The notes under the pieces: generated by a model
The model's input: only the letters and a program-made list of their open reading frames with translations
Told to the model about the DNA's origin: nothing
Databases searched by the model: none
Source: Eutreptiella sp. 'Long Island Sound 2002'
Lineage: Eukaryota > Euglenozoa > Euglenophyceae > Eutreptiales > Eutreptiaceae
Direction: 5' to 3'
NCBI GenBank assembly: GCA_964036045.1
Contig: OZ038379.1
Coordinates: forward strand, 70,400,719-70,464,718
Length of the DNA stretch: 64,000 bases
Part shown: positions 1-10,150 of the stretch, in pieces
Position numbering within the stretch: the stretch's first letter is position 1
How the letters are laid out: each line of letters begins with the position of its first letter
Position numbers and translations under genes: made by a program

Positions 1-516
1 GTTGACCTGGTGCACATTGAGGTCACTGGAAACGTTTGTCAAAATCCCGTTTGTCCCCTACAAAGTTCGCAAGATCCCCTGAAATTTTTGGAGGCTCTGG
101 ATACCGACATGATCAATCTGGATGCAAATCTGGCGTGCCGTGCAGATCCTGTGAGTCCTGTTGTGATGATCCAGTTGATTGACAACTTTGAAACTGTGCG
201 TGTCATCTACGGCGAGGTGGAGGCTGTTTGCAACGCCCTGCAAACAGTTTTGGAGCTGCCTGGAATTGCCGAGAACGATTACTGCTTTGATAAAGTGCAA
301 TTGTGTTACTGGCTACCTGGCGCAGGCAAGACAGGAAAAGGTGGAATTCAAGTTAAAGCACTTGTTCTGCTGGCCGGTGTAAAGATCAGGAAAACAGTAT
401 GTACAATTCTTGCGGATTGCGAGGCCTCGCAATGCCTTTGCCATCTTGCTACTCCTCACTACAGATCTCACCTTACATCGGTTTGGGTCGCCGCGAACGT
501 GATGAACCAGGGTTAA
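1..516 (+). CDS. Uncharacterised ORF fragment, open at left edge
   Basis: One reading frame is open from the first base to a TAA at 514-516, about 171 codons, so the true start lies outside the window. The first 120 residues read like an ordinary mixed protein (AELPGIAEND-type helices, Cys and Trp present) with no domain I recognise. The last third runs through a perfect 18-bp palindrome at 416-433, so the coding stretch may really stop before it, for instance at an exon edge. No neighbour helps assign a role. It may be an exon, a transposon remnant or chance. Confidence 0.3.
   Translation, partial: VDLVHIEVTGNVCQNPVCPLQSSQDPLKFLEALDTDMINLDANLACRADPVSPVVMIQLIDNFETVRVIYGEVEAVCNALQTVLELPGIAENDYCFDKVQLCYWLPGAGKTGKGGIQVKALVLLAGVKIRKTVCTILADCEASQCLCHLATPHYRSHLTSVWVAANVMNQG
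416..433. repeat. Perfect 18-bp palindrome, GCGAGGCCTCGC family
   Basis: ATTGCGAGGCCTCGCAAT is identical to its reverse complement. It is the first of about ten copies of a palindrome family in the lower-GC parts of the window; see also 1,292, 1,427, 5,004, 27,424, 27,529, 27,716 and 28,530. Confidence 0.75.
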
Positions 517-657
517 TGCCTATTGTGTCTTATACGTGGATGGCAAGGCTGATGCGGACCAAAGACCGCACAGAGAACGTCATGATTTTCGATTGCGATG
601 TGTGCACATGGCGGCGGAAGTGGCGGCGTTGGATGATCCTCCGCAATCCATCACGAG

Positions 658-1074
658 GTGACGCCGCGCGTGCAGGGAGGAATTGACCAGACCGGGTTGG
701 CGCAGTGCAAGCTCCGGGTCCAGTTCGGCATGCCAATGTGGGTTGAGGACGAGCACGTGGGGTATACGTGTCTCGAGGTGTCCGCGGCAGCAGAGGAACC
801 AAGTCAGCATGCCCATGCAGAAGGTGGAGACCAAGACGTAGATGAGCCTGGGGACGATGACGATGAACCGCTGCTGACAGGATCTAATCGTCGATCTCCT
901 CGGAAATCCACGCAGGTTCGGGCGTTCCAGGCTGGCGAGGCAGATAAGGACGAGCCGAGGGCAAGCCAGGCGCCGAAGCCGAAAAAGCCAAAGACCCAGA
1001 CGGCAGCTGAGCCGAAGCAGATGACACTGACGCAGCCCCAGGGAGTGAAAACGCTGAGCCTTACGGATCCGTAA
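658..1074 (+). CDS. Charged, low-complexity ORF fragment
   Basis: This 138-codon ORF changes character along its length. It starts with a mixed segment, continues with an acidic run (GDDDDEP), then a Lys/Pro-rich tail (PKPKKPKTQ) and ends at a TAA near 1,072. Such an acid-then-basic layout is typical of intrinsically disordered nuclear proteins, but no family is recognised. It shares its frame with the ORF at 1-516, separated by stops, so the two could be exons of one gene or parts of one decayed gene. Start codon and intron edges cannot be fixed from sequence alone. Confidence 0.28.
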   Translation: MTPRVQGGIDQTGLAQCKLRVQFGMPMWVEDEHVGYTCLEVSAAAEEPSQHAHAEGGDQDVDEPGDDDDEPLLTGSNRRSPRKSTQVRAFQAGEADKDEPRASQAPKPKKPKTQTAAEPKQMTLTQPQGVKTLSLTDP

Positions 1075-2263
1075 GCAGCAGCGGTCTCGGCAGCGCAGAG
1101 CAAGATGTTGGCAGCGGAATTGAAGAAGAAGAAGAAGCCTTGAAGGGCGTTGCAGTCCTATTTTGCGTGATATGTTGTCTCACATTGCGAGGCCGCGCAT
1201 TCCAGTTTACGCGATTTGCCATTTCAGCTCAGTTTACAGAGGTGTAATCTGGAGATGACGATTATACTGACCCTAAGGCAACAGTCAGTATTGCGAGGCC
1301 TCGCATTCCGAAAGCCTCACGTCTCGACGCACAGAATGTACTGATACTCTGCATTCTGTTTTCTGCTTGTTTGTGAGTGCTCTGAAGCTGTGTGTAATTG
1401 CAGTGAATTGCGTTGTTGCATGTCTCGTATTCAAGGCCTCGCAATACGAATAGGAAAATGGTGTCATTTTGCAGCATTTTGGAAACGAGAGGCGTAAAAA
1501 GCGAATTTTTAAGGCAGGAGACAAAAGCATGCAGAGAAGAACAACAGAAAACAAAGTTTTCTATTTCGAGAACCCCCAAAATGTGGTGCATTTTGGAGAA
1601 AAGTGGGTAAAATGGGAAAGATTGTGACAGCTTTTTTGGAGGAAAATCATGCATTTTTGTGCGTAATCGGGCCAAACAACTGATTAGTCAAATTTTGTGG
1701 TAGAAAAAAGTAGGTATATAGGGAAATTACCCCTACCAAATTTGCACAGACCCCGGTACAAATGCGTACCGGCTTCGGTCGCCTAAGTTGCATGGCACTC
1801 AGCCATGCCTGGACAGTCTTTTGCTGAGGAGTTCCGTGAAAGTCTGCTTTCCAGCCTTGTAACAAAGAAAGGGCAGAACAGGGGTGCAGCGACTATTGAC
1901 GACGTTGACGGTCTTTACCTTCTAATCTCTTTCCGGAAAGGAGGTCAGAGCTGATTTGCCAACGTACTGTGTTGGAGGTACAGAGAGAGGGTGACACGAT
2001 CTGAAACGTTCGGAGAAGATTGGAGACCATGCAGTGATGCGCAAGGCCTCCACACAGCGTGCAACAGCAGGTTTTTACACTCCCTCTTTGTTAGTCCAAA
2101 AACAGTTGCGGTAGCTCTCAGTTTTGCATTCCGAACACTACTGTACCCGTTTCCGCTAAGAACGCGTCCTTTGTTGATTCTTCTTTGCCGTTTTCACCTC
2201 TTTTACTGCTTCGTTCCTTGCGAAACCGGCCTTCTTCTTATTGCAGCATCGCGAGGCCCGCCA
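1075..2263. other. Non-coding stretch, no gene recognised
   Basis: Only short ORFs occur here. The stretch holds the palindromes at about 1,185, 1,292 and 1,427. Base composition is AT-leaning between 1,480 and 1,740. I see no transposon domain, RNA gene or clear promoter. Confidence 0.4.
1292..1305. repeat. 14-bp palindrome, GCGAGGCCTCGC family
   Basis: TGCGAGGCCTCGCA is a perfect palindrome. A decayed relative lies at 1,185-1,200 and another at 1,427-1,447. In the latter the two arms still pair over GTATT/AATAC, but the left CG dinucleotide has been lost. Confidence 0.65.
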
Positions 2264-2672
2264 ATGAAACAGGTGAGGAAGAGGGTGATACCAGCTGTGA
2301 CCCTGAAGAAGATGAATCGGAGACTCGAACACCGAAGAAGGGGCAGAAGAAGCAGAGTCTGGCCTGACGGTGGGTGCAGACATCGAGGACTTCCTTAAGG
2401 CAGATGCGAAGCAAGTAGAGATTGACCTGAGCAAGGTGAGGATCAACCAGGAGAGGACAGAAAGACATATTCGACGAAAAGATCCCAAGTTACTGCTCGA
2501 AGCAGCACCACCAACAAGCTTCATACACGACGTTCTCTGGCAAGACAATACTATGTTTCCGACCAACTATTCGTCGTTCTCGTTGCGTGAGCCCTCGTGC
2601 ATGGACCTCTCATCCATTCACAGATGGATTATTGGTGTGTATCTGGACGGCACAGCGTTGAATCAGTTCTGA
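2264..2672 (+). CDS. Broken or spliced charged ORF, function unknown
   Basis: Two plus-strand frames in succession look coding. The first (to about 2,367) encodes an acidic run followed by a basic KKGQKKQ stretch. The second (about 2,364-2,672) encodes roughly 100 residues rich in Asp, Glu, Lys and Arg, ending QF-stop. Joining them needs a frameshift or an intron. CAG-GTGAGG at about 2,268 and AAG-GTGAGG at about 2,428 match splice-donor consensus, but no acceptor can be proved. The acidic/basic pattern resembles the ORF at 658-1,074, so these may be pieces of one host gene. Confidence 0.25.
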
Positions 2673-3544
2673 CGATTTTGGACAATCGAGGGACAGCATA
2701 TCTGGATCACCTATGATTTTATGCGCCACAAAAAGAGACGAAATAAAATAAAATAAAAAAAACTTAATTTTTTTCCAAAAAACCAGTTTTTTGAAAAATA
2801 ATTTTGACCTAAAAGCCAAAAAAACTCGAGATGTGTCATTGTTGCAAACCTAAATCACATGAAATGAAATTCTTCTGCTCTATCTCCGCATATCAAGAAA
2901 TACGAACGTTTTTCAAAACGTCATCAGAAACGTTCGACATTGTTTGGTGCAAAGATTGACCCGCAATACTTTGAAAATCAACGTAGCCATATCCTCCTCA
3001 TCCCAGATCAATGCTACAGACTACTACTACTTGGTGGGCGACACAAAAAAATTGCTTGGGCAGCCACCTGAGAACCCCTAAATTTTGTCAATTTGGCTCA
3101 GAACTCAGAGCTGGTTGTACAATGACACAACAACTGGCACCGGTAGCGCATGTGACATGTGAGATGACCCTCTACCAGTGTACTTTAGAGCACATTTCAC
3201 AAACATTGCTGTCCATAAAAGACCAATAAAACAGGCGTTTCTGAATTGGCATTTTTGCACTGTGTGCGCACGGCGCATTAATCAGATAGGTTTTCAGAGA
3301 TCACCTTGAAAACCACCGACCACTGAAGAATGGAGAAGCACACTTCTGCAGGGCAAAAATAACAAAATGCGACACACATAGCAGTTATTGCGACCTACAC
3401 AAGAAAATATCCGATTTTTGACACAGCGGACATGCAGCGCGGGCACAGCACACGGAACTAAGGTTCAATGCTGTCGAGTGCTACGATGATCCCACAGTGG
3501 TTGTGGTAGTGGGTCTGACACATGAGGATTGATTGAGTCTGAAA
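2673..3544. other. AT-rich non-coding stretch
   Basis: It contains an A/T-rich tract at about 2,735-2,800 with several overlapping AATAAA-like hexamers. These could be polyadenylation signals for the ORF ending at 2,672, or simple low-complexity DNA. No convincing ORF is present. Confidence 0.35.
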
Positions 3545-3580
3545 CCAGGTACTGCAGTGGGGCCAGGTACTGCAGTGGGA
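3545..3580. repeat. 18-bp direct tandem duplication
   Basis: CCAGGTACTGCAGTGGGG is followed at once by a near-identical second copy with one base different at the end. Confidence 0.7.
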
Positions 3581-3736
3581 GACTGTCAAGCTTGTAGGCC
3601 TCTCAGTGTACATCAGGCTCAAAAAAAACAGCGGTGTGAAGATCGAAGGCTCACATGAATCAGTGGGTTGCCCATCATACACCCTGGATTGTCACTGCTT
3701 TGCACCATTGCACCATTCCGCAGTTGGTCCTCAATC

Positions 3737-4472
3737 TCACACACCTGGGCCTTTTTGGTGTGAAGAAATAGAAAACGTGCCTTTGTTTGCTTCAGAGTTG
3801 CAAGTGGAACAACTGTTTGAGACCTGGGAGCCTCAGCACGTTTTTAAGGTGGCTCCGTATAATCAAAGACTGTCCATTTTTTTAACTCTGAGTCTACCAG
3901 GTGCCCACAAGCCAGGAAAGTCACACGCCTGGACCTCTTTGGTGTGAATACGCAGAAAAGGTGCCTTTCTTTGCTTCAGAGTTGCAAGTGCAACAACCTT
4001 ATGAGACCTGGGAGCCTTAGCACTTTTGTAAGGTGGCTCCGTACAATAAAAGACTGTGCATTTTTGGAACTCTGAGTCTCCCAGGTGCGCACAACCCAGC
4101 AAAGTCACACACCCGGAACTTTTTTGGTGTAAAAAAGTAGAAAAAGTGCCTTTTCCTACTCCATAGCTGAAAGTGCACCCCGTTCTTGTGCCCTGGGAGC
4201 CTCAGACCTTTTGTAAAACAACTCAGTGCAGCAAATTACAGTGCATTCTAACAGCCTCGAGCCTCCCAGGAGGTCACAACCCTCGACATCACACAGGATG
4301 ACCTTTTCGGCGTGGGTTTTGCCCCAACCTGCACCTATTCATACCCAGGAGGTGCAGACCTCCACATGTAGTGGGTTGCAGCCTGAGGGAGGCCAGATTT
4401 CAAAGCAAACGAAAGTGCTTTAGTGCACCGATGGAGGACCAAAAGAGTCTGAGGCTCCCAGGTAGCTGGGAA
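3737..4472. repeat. 184-bp tandem repeat, four units
   Basis: Each unit begins with TCACAC(A/G)CC followed by TTTGGTGT. Unit starts at 3,737, 3,921, 4,105 and 4,289 are exactly 184 bp apart. Units 1 and 2 are very similar throughout (for example GAGACCTGGGAGCC and AAGGTGGCTCCGTA recur). Unit 3 is more diverged and unit 4 strongly so. The spacing is in the range of nucleosome-length satellites. Short ORFs crossing it are by-products of the repeat. Confidence 0.75.
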
Positions 4473-5003
4473 GCATCCGGGGCCAGAAGTGACGTGGGGG
4501 TAGCTTATAAAATTTCACATCTGGATATCCGAACAAAAATTTTACGACAGAGGGACGTTCTACGGAATAAAACAAGGTGATGTGGCTGATCGCATCCGCT
4601 AGAATCGGGACATAGTTGGCAAAATCCTTAATAACTAGTCGGAAATTTGTGCGCGGCGCAACATTTTGCGTGGCGCGTAAAATCATAGGTGTTTGATTAA
4701 GTGGCATACCACATGCATGGCAGATATTCTGAGGCCAGATAAACCGTGGGGCTTATGTGCGAAACTGGCGGGACAAGCCCAAGGAAACGCACAAGACATT
4801 TAGCCGATACCACTGTGGGAGGCAGTAGATAAAGTCCCTGGCTGTGTCGAAAATTAGCAGCGGCGGCATATACCCGAGACATATAACAATCTCAAGATCG
4901 CCATGGTGGATGCTGTGCAGACGAATGCCCCTGTTGCAACCGCTGAACTGAAGCAGCTGCGTCATTCCGTATGTTCATTTAACATCGTTTCGACTCTGGC
5001 TGT

Positions 5004-5021
5004 TGCGCGAGGGCTCGCGCA
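5004..5021. repeat. Palindrome, GCGAGGCCTCGC family, one mismatch
   Basis: The 18-bp site has arms TGCGCGAG and CTCGCGCA around a GG centre. It lies inside a short ORF whose reading through it is probably fortuitous. Confidence 0.6.
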
Positions 5022-5140
5022 TGACTTTATGTTTCTCAGGACAAAACGTATAAATTGCCGAAGTTTTCAATGCGTTTGCGTATTGCACTGGTCCGGATGC
5101 TGTGAAACGTATGCAACGGTTGCATGAGAAAGGTGTAAAA

Positions 5141-5174
5141 GCAAAACTCAGACCAGGTGGTCCGTGCTTTGCTC
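5141..5174 (+). repeat. Dispersed 34-bp repeat, copy 1
   Basis: This segment recurs at 6,322-6,355 with about four differences (shared parts GCAAAACTCAGAC and GTCCGTGCTTTGCT). Both copies can be read as AKLR-x-G-x-PCFA in the plus strand. They could mark an old dispersed element or a conserved protein fragment; the flanks do not align. Confidence 0.5.
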
Positions 5175-6321
5175 TCATAACAACTCCTTGTCTTGATATC
5201 CGTGTGCTTGTTGATGTTGAGACGGAAGTTGGTGTACTGCAAAGCTTCAAAAATGAAATCAACAACAACATTAAAAGCAAATCCAAGGAATATGCACAAA
5301 TCCCAAACAACCAATATGAACAAGAGACAACACAAACAAATAATGTAATTGTCCTCAAATCTCAGTAAATGTTGCAAGGAATGGCATCATACTGAGATCT
5401 TAACGATCCCTTTGCACACTAACAAAATGAGAAATATGTATAAAGCACAAGTTGCGAAGCATGCTAACAGGCAAAACCCCTCGAATTGTTTCGGCGCCAG
5501 AGGGAGCCATCAAGCAACGATTCACACAAACGATAGTGCAGGTGCCACACTCTTGTCATCGGCTACACATCGAATCAAACTGCCTGAAAGAGGCATCCAG
5601 TGGCACAAAGATATGACAATAACATGCGCACAAGCAGTTGCCCTAAAATTAAGTGTAGAACGAGCACGAACCGTCAAATACTTGAAAAAAGGGTATCAAT
5701 GCACTTGGATGATCAGCCGGCACCAAGAACAACTCGCCGATGACAGTCGACGACTCTCAAACCCTTGGATTAGAAAAACTCGATTTTTCTGACCACCAAA
5801 AGTTCAGTACTAATAATCAAGTTCTGAAACTTGTTTCTACTGCACTGGCACAGTCAAGATGAACCTCACCAAAAGCGTCTGAAACACTATTCCAAACATC
5901 GCAATATGTCGCCTGTGATAGGGACAGCGATCGGGGGCGACCGGCAGCTCATGCCGAGGCAATTTACCCTCAGTTTCCCGAGTCCCTGCAGTCCTGTCAA
6001 GAAGAAAAACAAATTTGGCAACTTTCTAAAGTCATGAACTGAAATTCTGAAGCACTGTGCACTCTGGATCCCAGTGCAGCCTGAAATGCATACCTATGCA
6101 CAACCCTGCCCTCTTCTATGCTCTTACACCGCCCCCTCTGACTCAGAGCTACCCCAGCAAACACCAGGTAGCCCTGACAATGCCAGAAGGACAAAAGCAT
6201 TAGGACAGCGGCTCACGTCCAACTGGAATCTGCGGAACTCAGAGCTCCTAAGCGAGACAGAAGCACATATGACAGGGAAAACCACACAGACACAGCAGAC
6301 ACAACAGGGTGGGTGGGCGAG
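5175..6321. other. Non-coding stretch, nothing recognised
   Basis: A 147-codon plus-strand ORF at 5,349-5,792 is the longest, but it has no recognisable domain and unremarkable composition. No RNA gene or transposon feature is visible. Confidence 0.3.
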
Positions 6322-6355
6322 GCAAAACTCAGACTAGGTCGTCCGTGCTTTGCTT
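6322..6355 (+). repeat. Dispersed 34-bp repeat, copy 2
   Basis: This is the partner of the segment at 5,141-5,174. It sits at the start of a 118-codon ORF (6,313-6,669) that I do not recognise and do not consider established. Confidence 0.5.
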
Positions 6356-6815
6356 TTACACCCCCCTCCCTAGCTCAAACAGCCCTGCCTGATACTTCTG
6401 AAGGGGTAAGTTGGCGAGAAATAGCCAAAGAGCAAAGCCCACGTCTGCTGAGCACCCCCCTCCCTAGCCTGGAGCACTGGTCTGAATTACAGGCCTCCTG
6501 CCGAGAAACCAGACCTACGGTAGACATGTGGGCGACAATACACATCAAACAGCAGCAAGAACAACACAAGGAGAGAGGGGGCAATGAGCGGAGACTACGC
6601 TGCACTGCTCGGGCCCAGTGGAGTGGCCTCCCACGCCATGGGGAAAGAAAAGAGACCCACAAACCATAACGCGGCCAACCTGCCATCAGCTGGTAAAAAA
6701 AAAGATGTGAAACCCTACAAGCAGTACAACATAAAAAATCAGGATATGGACAGTACCCAAGTCCCTGACGTCAATCAAGAAAAGGATGAGGGGGTTCCCC
6801 ACCACCAAGAGGGGG

Positions 6816-7993
6816 TTGGGTTGGGTTGGGCTGGCGGCCCCATGCAGGAGCAGGCCCTCGGATGTGGGCTTCCTTCCCTGCCCCACCACGAGGCTGAACG
6901 ACCTGACTGTCCGGTTCCAAGGCTGAGCGGACTATCGACAGCCACCAGACCCAACCGAAGCGCAGGTGGGCGGAAGATACCGTCGTCCTGTGTGTAGGCG
7001 CAGGCGGGGGCAGGGGTGTGGGCGGGGGCTGGGCCCACCGGGGAGTAGTGGGCCAGGGCATCACATCCTCCTGGTCACAGAGACACACTGCCCGCCCGTC
7101 CCACGACTGCCACGCACGGGGACGGGCGTGCGCCGGGCACGACTGGGGGGAACCCGCGCTCCTTGACTGCCTGTTGGCACAGGTGCCGCTGCTGTACTAG
7201 CTGGGTTTCGCACTCCCACGGCCTGGGGCGCTGGTGGCGGGTGGAGGGGTCCCAGGGCGCGTTGAGCGCTTTCCTTCCTTGGGACCTGCCCGGGAAGATT
7301 CCCGGGTGCGGCGCTGCTGCCCCGTTAGTCCTAGGGGCCCGTAGGGCACACCACCGGACTGGCCCCTCCAAGAGAAGGGGGGGGTGGGGGGCAGGGGTCG
7401 GCAGGTGGCTGTCTGGCCTCCAGGGGTCGCCCACAACTGCACTGCAGTGCACGGGGCTGTGCTGGCCTAGGCGTCTGTGATGAGGTTGGAGGGGCGCGTG
7501 CACACCTGGAGGTTTCTGGGCAGGCCGCCCCAGGGATGCCCACAGCGGTCAAGCTGTGAGCCCTTCACTGCCTCCACTTTTCAGGCCCTGAGGGCGCCGA
7601 CTTCGTGCAACCCCCCCCGTTGAGGGCGCAGGCTTGGGGGTTTGAGTGGTGGTTGGGTCTACCTGTCCGTTCATTGGCCCGTGGTGTTCACTTGTTTGGG
7701 AGAGGTGGACCACCTGCTCGGTTACCATGCGGGTCCCAGATCCCGACAAACTCGTCATTCAGCGTCCGCTCCTTTTCCGCGAGGGGTGGGACCTCGTTCA
7801 CCATGTGCCGGCCTGCAGTGAGGGTGGGAGGGCATGCTGGGGGGGGGGGTCTGCTTTTGGTCCCGCCCCATTTCTGTTGGGGGGGGGGTTAGGGGCAGCA
7901 GAAAGTCTGCTCACTAGTTTCCTGGTACCCAAGTGGAACCAGCCCACGGCCTGCACCCTCGCTTTGTGGTGGCTGAAATTTGGGCCGACAGAG
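6816..7993 (-). mobile_element. G-rich insertion bounded by a 14-bp direct repeat
   Basis: CCACCAAGAGGGGG occurs at 6,802-6,815 and again at 7,994-8,007, one copy at each edge of a sharply G-rich block. Immediately inside the left edge is a (TTGGG)3 run. Read on the minus strand this is a (CCCAA)n tail followed by the direct repeat, the arrangement expected of a retroposed sequence with a target-site duplication. No catalytic domain is visible in any frame; the ORFs here are by-products of G-richness. It lies just downstream of the Gypsy-1 chromodomain, so it probably inserted in that element's 3' region. Confidence 0.45.
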
Positions 7994-8021
7994 CCACCAA
8001 GAGGGGGGGAGGGGGGGCTCA

Positions 8022-8944
8022 GTTCAGATCCGACAGTTTCAGATCCAGGCTGTGACACGTGTTGTATATCAGCCACTCCTCCTGGATATCATGGAGGAAG
8101 GAAGTGGCCGGGTGCCATTCGGGTCCCGGGTAGCCAAGGTATTTCACCCGCCACCAGAGCTTATGATTAGCCCCCTACCTCCGCATCTCATGCTTGAGGA
8201 CCCTGTCAACAATATATTCCTCAGTTGCCATCAGGCCCTCCCGCTCAGAGAAATTATGCAGCGGCGCCTTGGCACCATCCCTATATGGACATAGGGCTTA
8301 AGCCTGTCAACAGGCAACACCTGTTGCAGTCCATTGTAATTCACCCTGTAAGTGAAGTCAGACAGATGCTGCAACACCTCAGCAGGACCTTGCCAGAGAC
8401 GATCCAACTTTGGATACAAGGGGGGCGACTCAACACGATTAGGCACCCAGACATTGTCTCCAGGACGAGACACCTGTGGTGGATGCGCCTTTAAAAAATT
8501 TTGATACTCACGCTCGTGAATGGACTGCAATTTATCCCTCACGGCGTCCCTGTCCTGCACCAGGCGCCTGAGAAAAGCGTCAGCATCCTCGCACCCCTCC
8601 TCGTCAAAATAGGGGGGGCAGGCGCCCAAGCAAATCGGCTCCCTCCCAAAAACTAACCAGTGTGGCAAGTACGGGTGTACAGCGCCCGGCAAGTCATTCA
8701 ACCTTCATAGAGCAAGAGGCAAACTAGTAACCCAGTTATTATGCTTCCCCTTACCCCTTTGCTCCAAAATTTGACGCAACGAGCAAATCAATGACTGGAC
8801 AGCCCGCTCTGCCCATCCTTTGGACTGCGGGCGGTAAGGAACGGTCTTATGATACTCTGCTCCCGCTAGCTCACACAACGTTGATATAAAATCATTGCTA
8901 ATGATACTCTGGTTATCAGAGTATATGGACTGAAGCATGCCCAT
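8022..8944 (-). pseudogene. Gypsy-1 integrase C-terminal half and chromodomain
   Basis: Two reading frames cover the end of the polyprotein. 8,705-8,944 carries the second half of the integrase core, with the Asp in YSDNQS and the Glu in GWAERAVQ. 8,231-8,701 carries the C-terminal DNA-binding region, including GDNVWVPNR. A third frame at about 8,025-8,170 gives KYLGYPGPEWHPA followed by a helix with EEWL, which matches a chromodomain. In chromoviruses this reads histone marks and steers insertion. The TGA at 8,705-8,707 lies in frame between the first two pieces and is explained by a CGA-to-TGA change; a frameshift separates the chromodomain. Confidence 0.8.
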
Positions 8945-10150
8945 GAAAAATGAACAGCGATCCAGAAAGAATTGGGCCTCCTTGCGGGTATCCAGACCCT
9001 TCTGCTAACAGGACATCACAAGAATATACCCCGTCGGGCGACATACAATGACATACACGTAATCGAAAATTTCGCCTGTGGCTTCATGCACGCAACAGGT
9101 GAGAGAGAAATAATCCACACTCACGGAAGAAAAAGGATAATGAGGGATGTGCGCAGAATAACAAGTACTAGGATGACAACAACGTCGAGCCTTCGTGGCG
9201 CTACATATATGACACGAAGCAACCAAACCCTTAATATGAGAGTCCAAGGCTGCAGCACAAGAAAATCTTTGATCCAGGCACACAAACCTTCTGTTGAAAA
9301 CCTCCATGGTGATGCGGAACCCGGGGTGAAAGTAACTATGTACCGCCACAATCATCTGGTCCAAGGTTTTCAGCGGCACAACAATGCGCTGATCTTTCTT
9401 GAGCTTCCCCATAGACCAAACAAGCCCATGGGCCACCGTGCTGGCGATGGCGTTTTCAAACACTCCAGAATCTGAAAATCGACTGTCAGCCCTATAATGG
9501 GACTCGCAGTCTTCATACAATATTTTCACTGCAGGGGGTATTCTGACCTTAGTCAGTCTAGCAATCAGAGCGTGGGCTCCTCTGGAGTAATCCTGCCTAA
9601 ACAACTGTTTCCTGTGCTGTTGCCTGGCCTGAATTCTGCACACCAACCTGAGCCTGACTAAAGATGTGTATACCTCCTGACCCTGATCATTGAACTGCAG
9701 CCCGTCATCGACACCCAGCGTGAGAAGATACTCGATATCCTCATCAGAGAGACCGACGGAGCCCTCATCCTCACTAACTCCACTGAAGTCTGAGAAGGGA
9801 GGCGAAGAGGAGGCGGCCACACGACATACACCAGGTTCAGGGGAGCTAGGAACACATTCAGGGGGGGGTGAGCGCAAAAACATGGATGAAGCAGCAACAG
9901 TAGCCAGTAGGATGGCGGAAAAGGAGAGAAATGCATACATCGAGGCCCAAGAGGCACGCATGTACAGAAAATTCAGGTACAGAAGCCTATCAGTCCTGAA
10001 CTGGCGTACAACCTGAGCAACTCTGGCTCTAGGCTCAGTATCAGACTGATGCGCCAAAAATTGTTCTTCCCTCTCAAGCAATTCCCCCTCTTGACGCTGG
10101 ACCCCCTCCAGATAGGACTCCGACCCATGGAAGTTGGAATCCTCAGCCAA
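8945..10150 (-). pseudogene. Gypsy-1 integrase zinc-binding domain and start of catalytic core
   Basis: The 381-codon frame 9,005-10,150 ends with an HHCC zinc finger (HSYFH, then CHIC) followed by SVDYFSL, which supplies the first catalytic Asp of the integrase DDE triad. The N-terminal two thirds is a charged spacer between RNase H and integrase. A TAG near 9,005 breaks the frame before the next core segment at 8,944. The three DDE residues of the whole integrase are all still encoded, so loss of activity would come from the stops, not from the active site. Confidence 0.8.

Noticed and set aside
6816-6830. Telomere repeat (TTGGG)n
   Set aside because: Only three units, at the edge of an insertion; better explained as the tail of a retroposed sequence.
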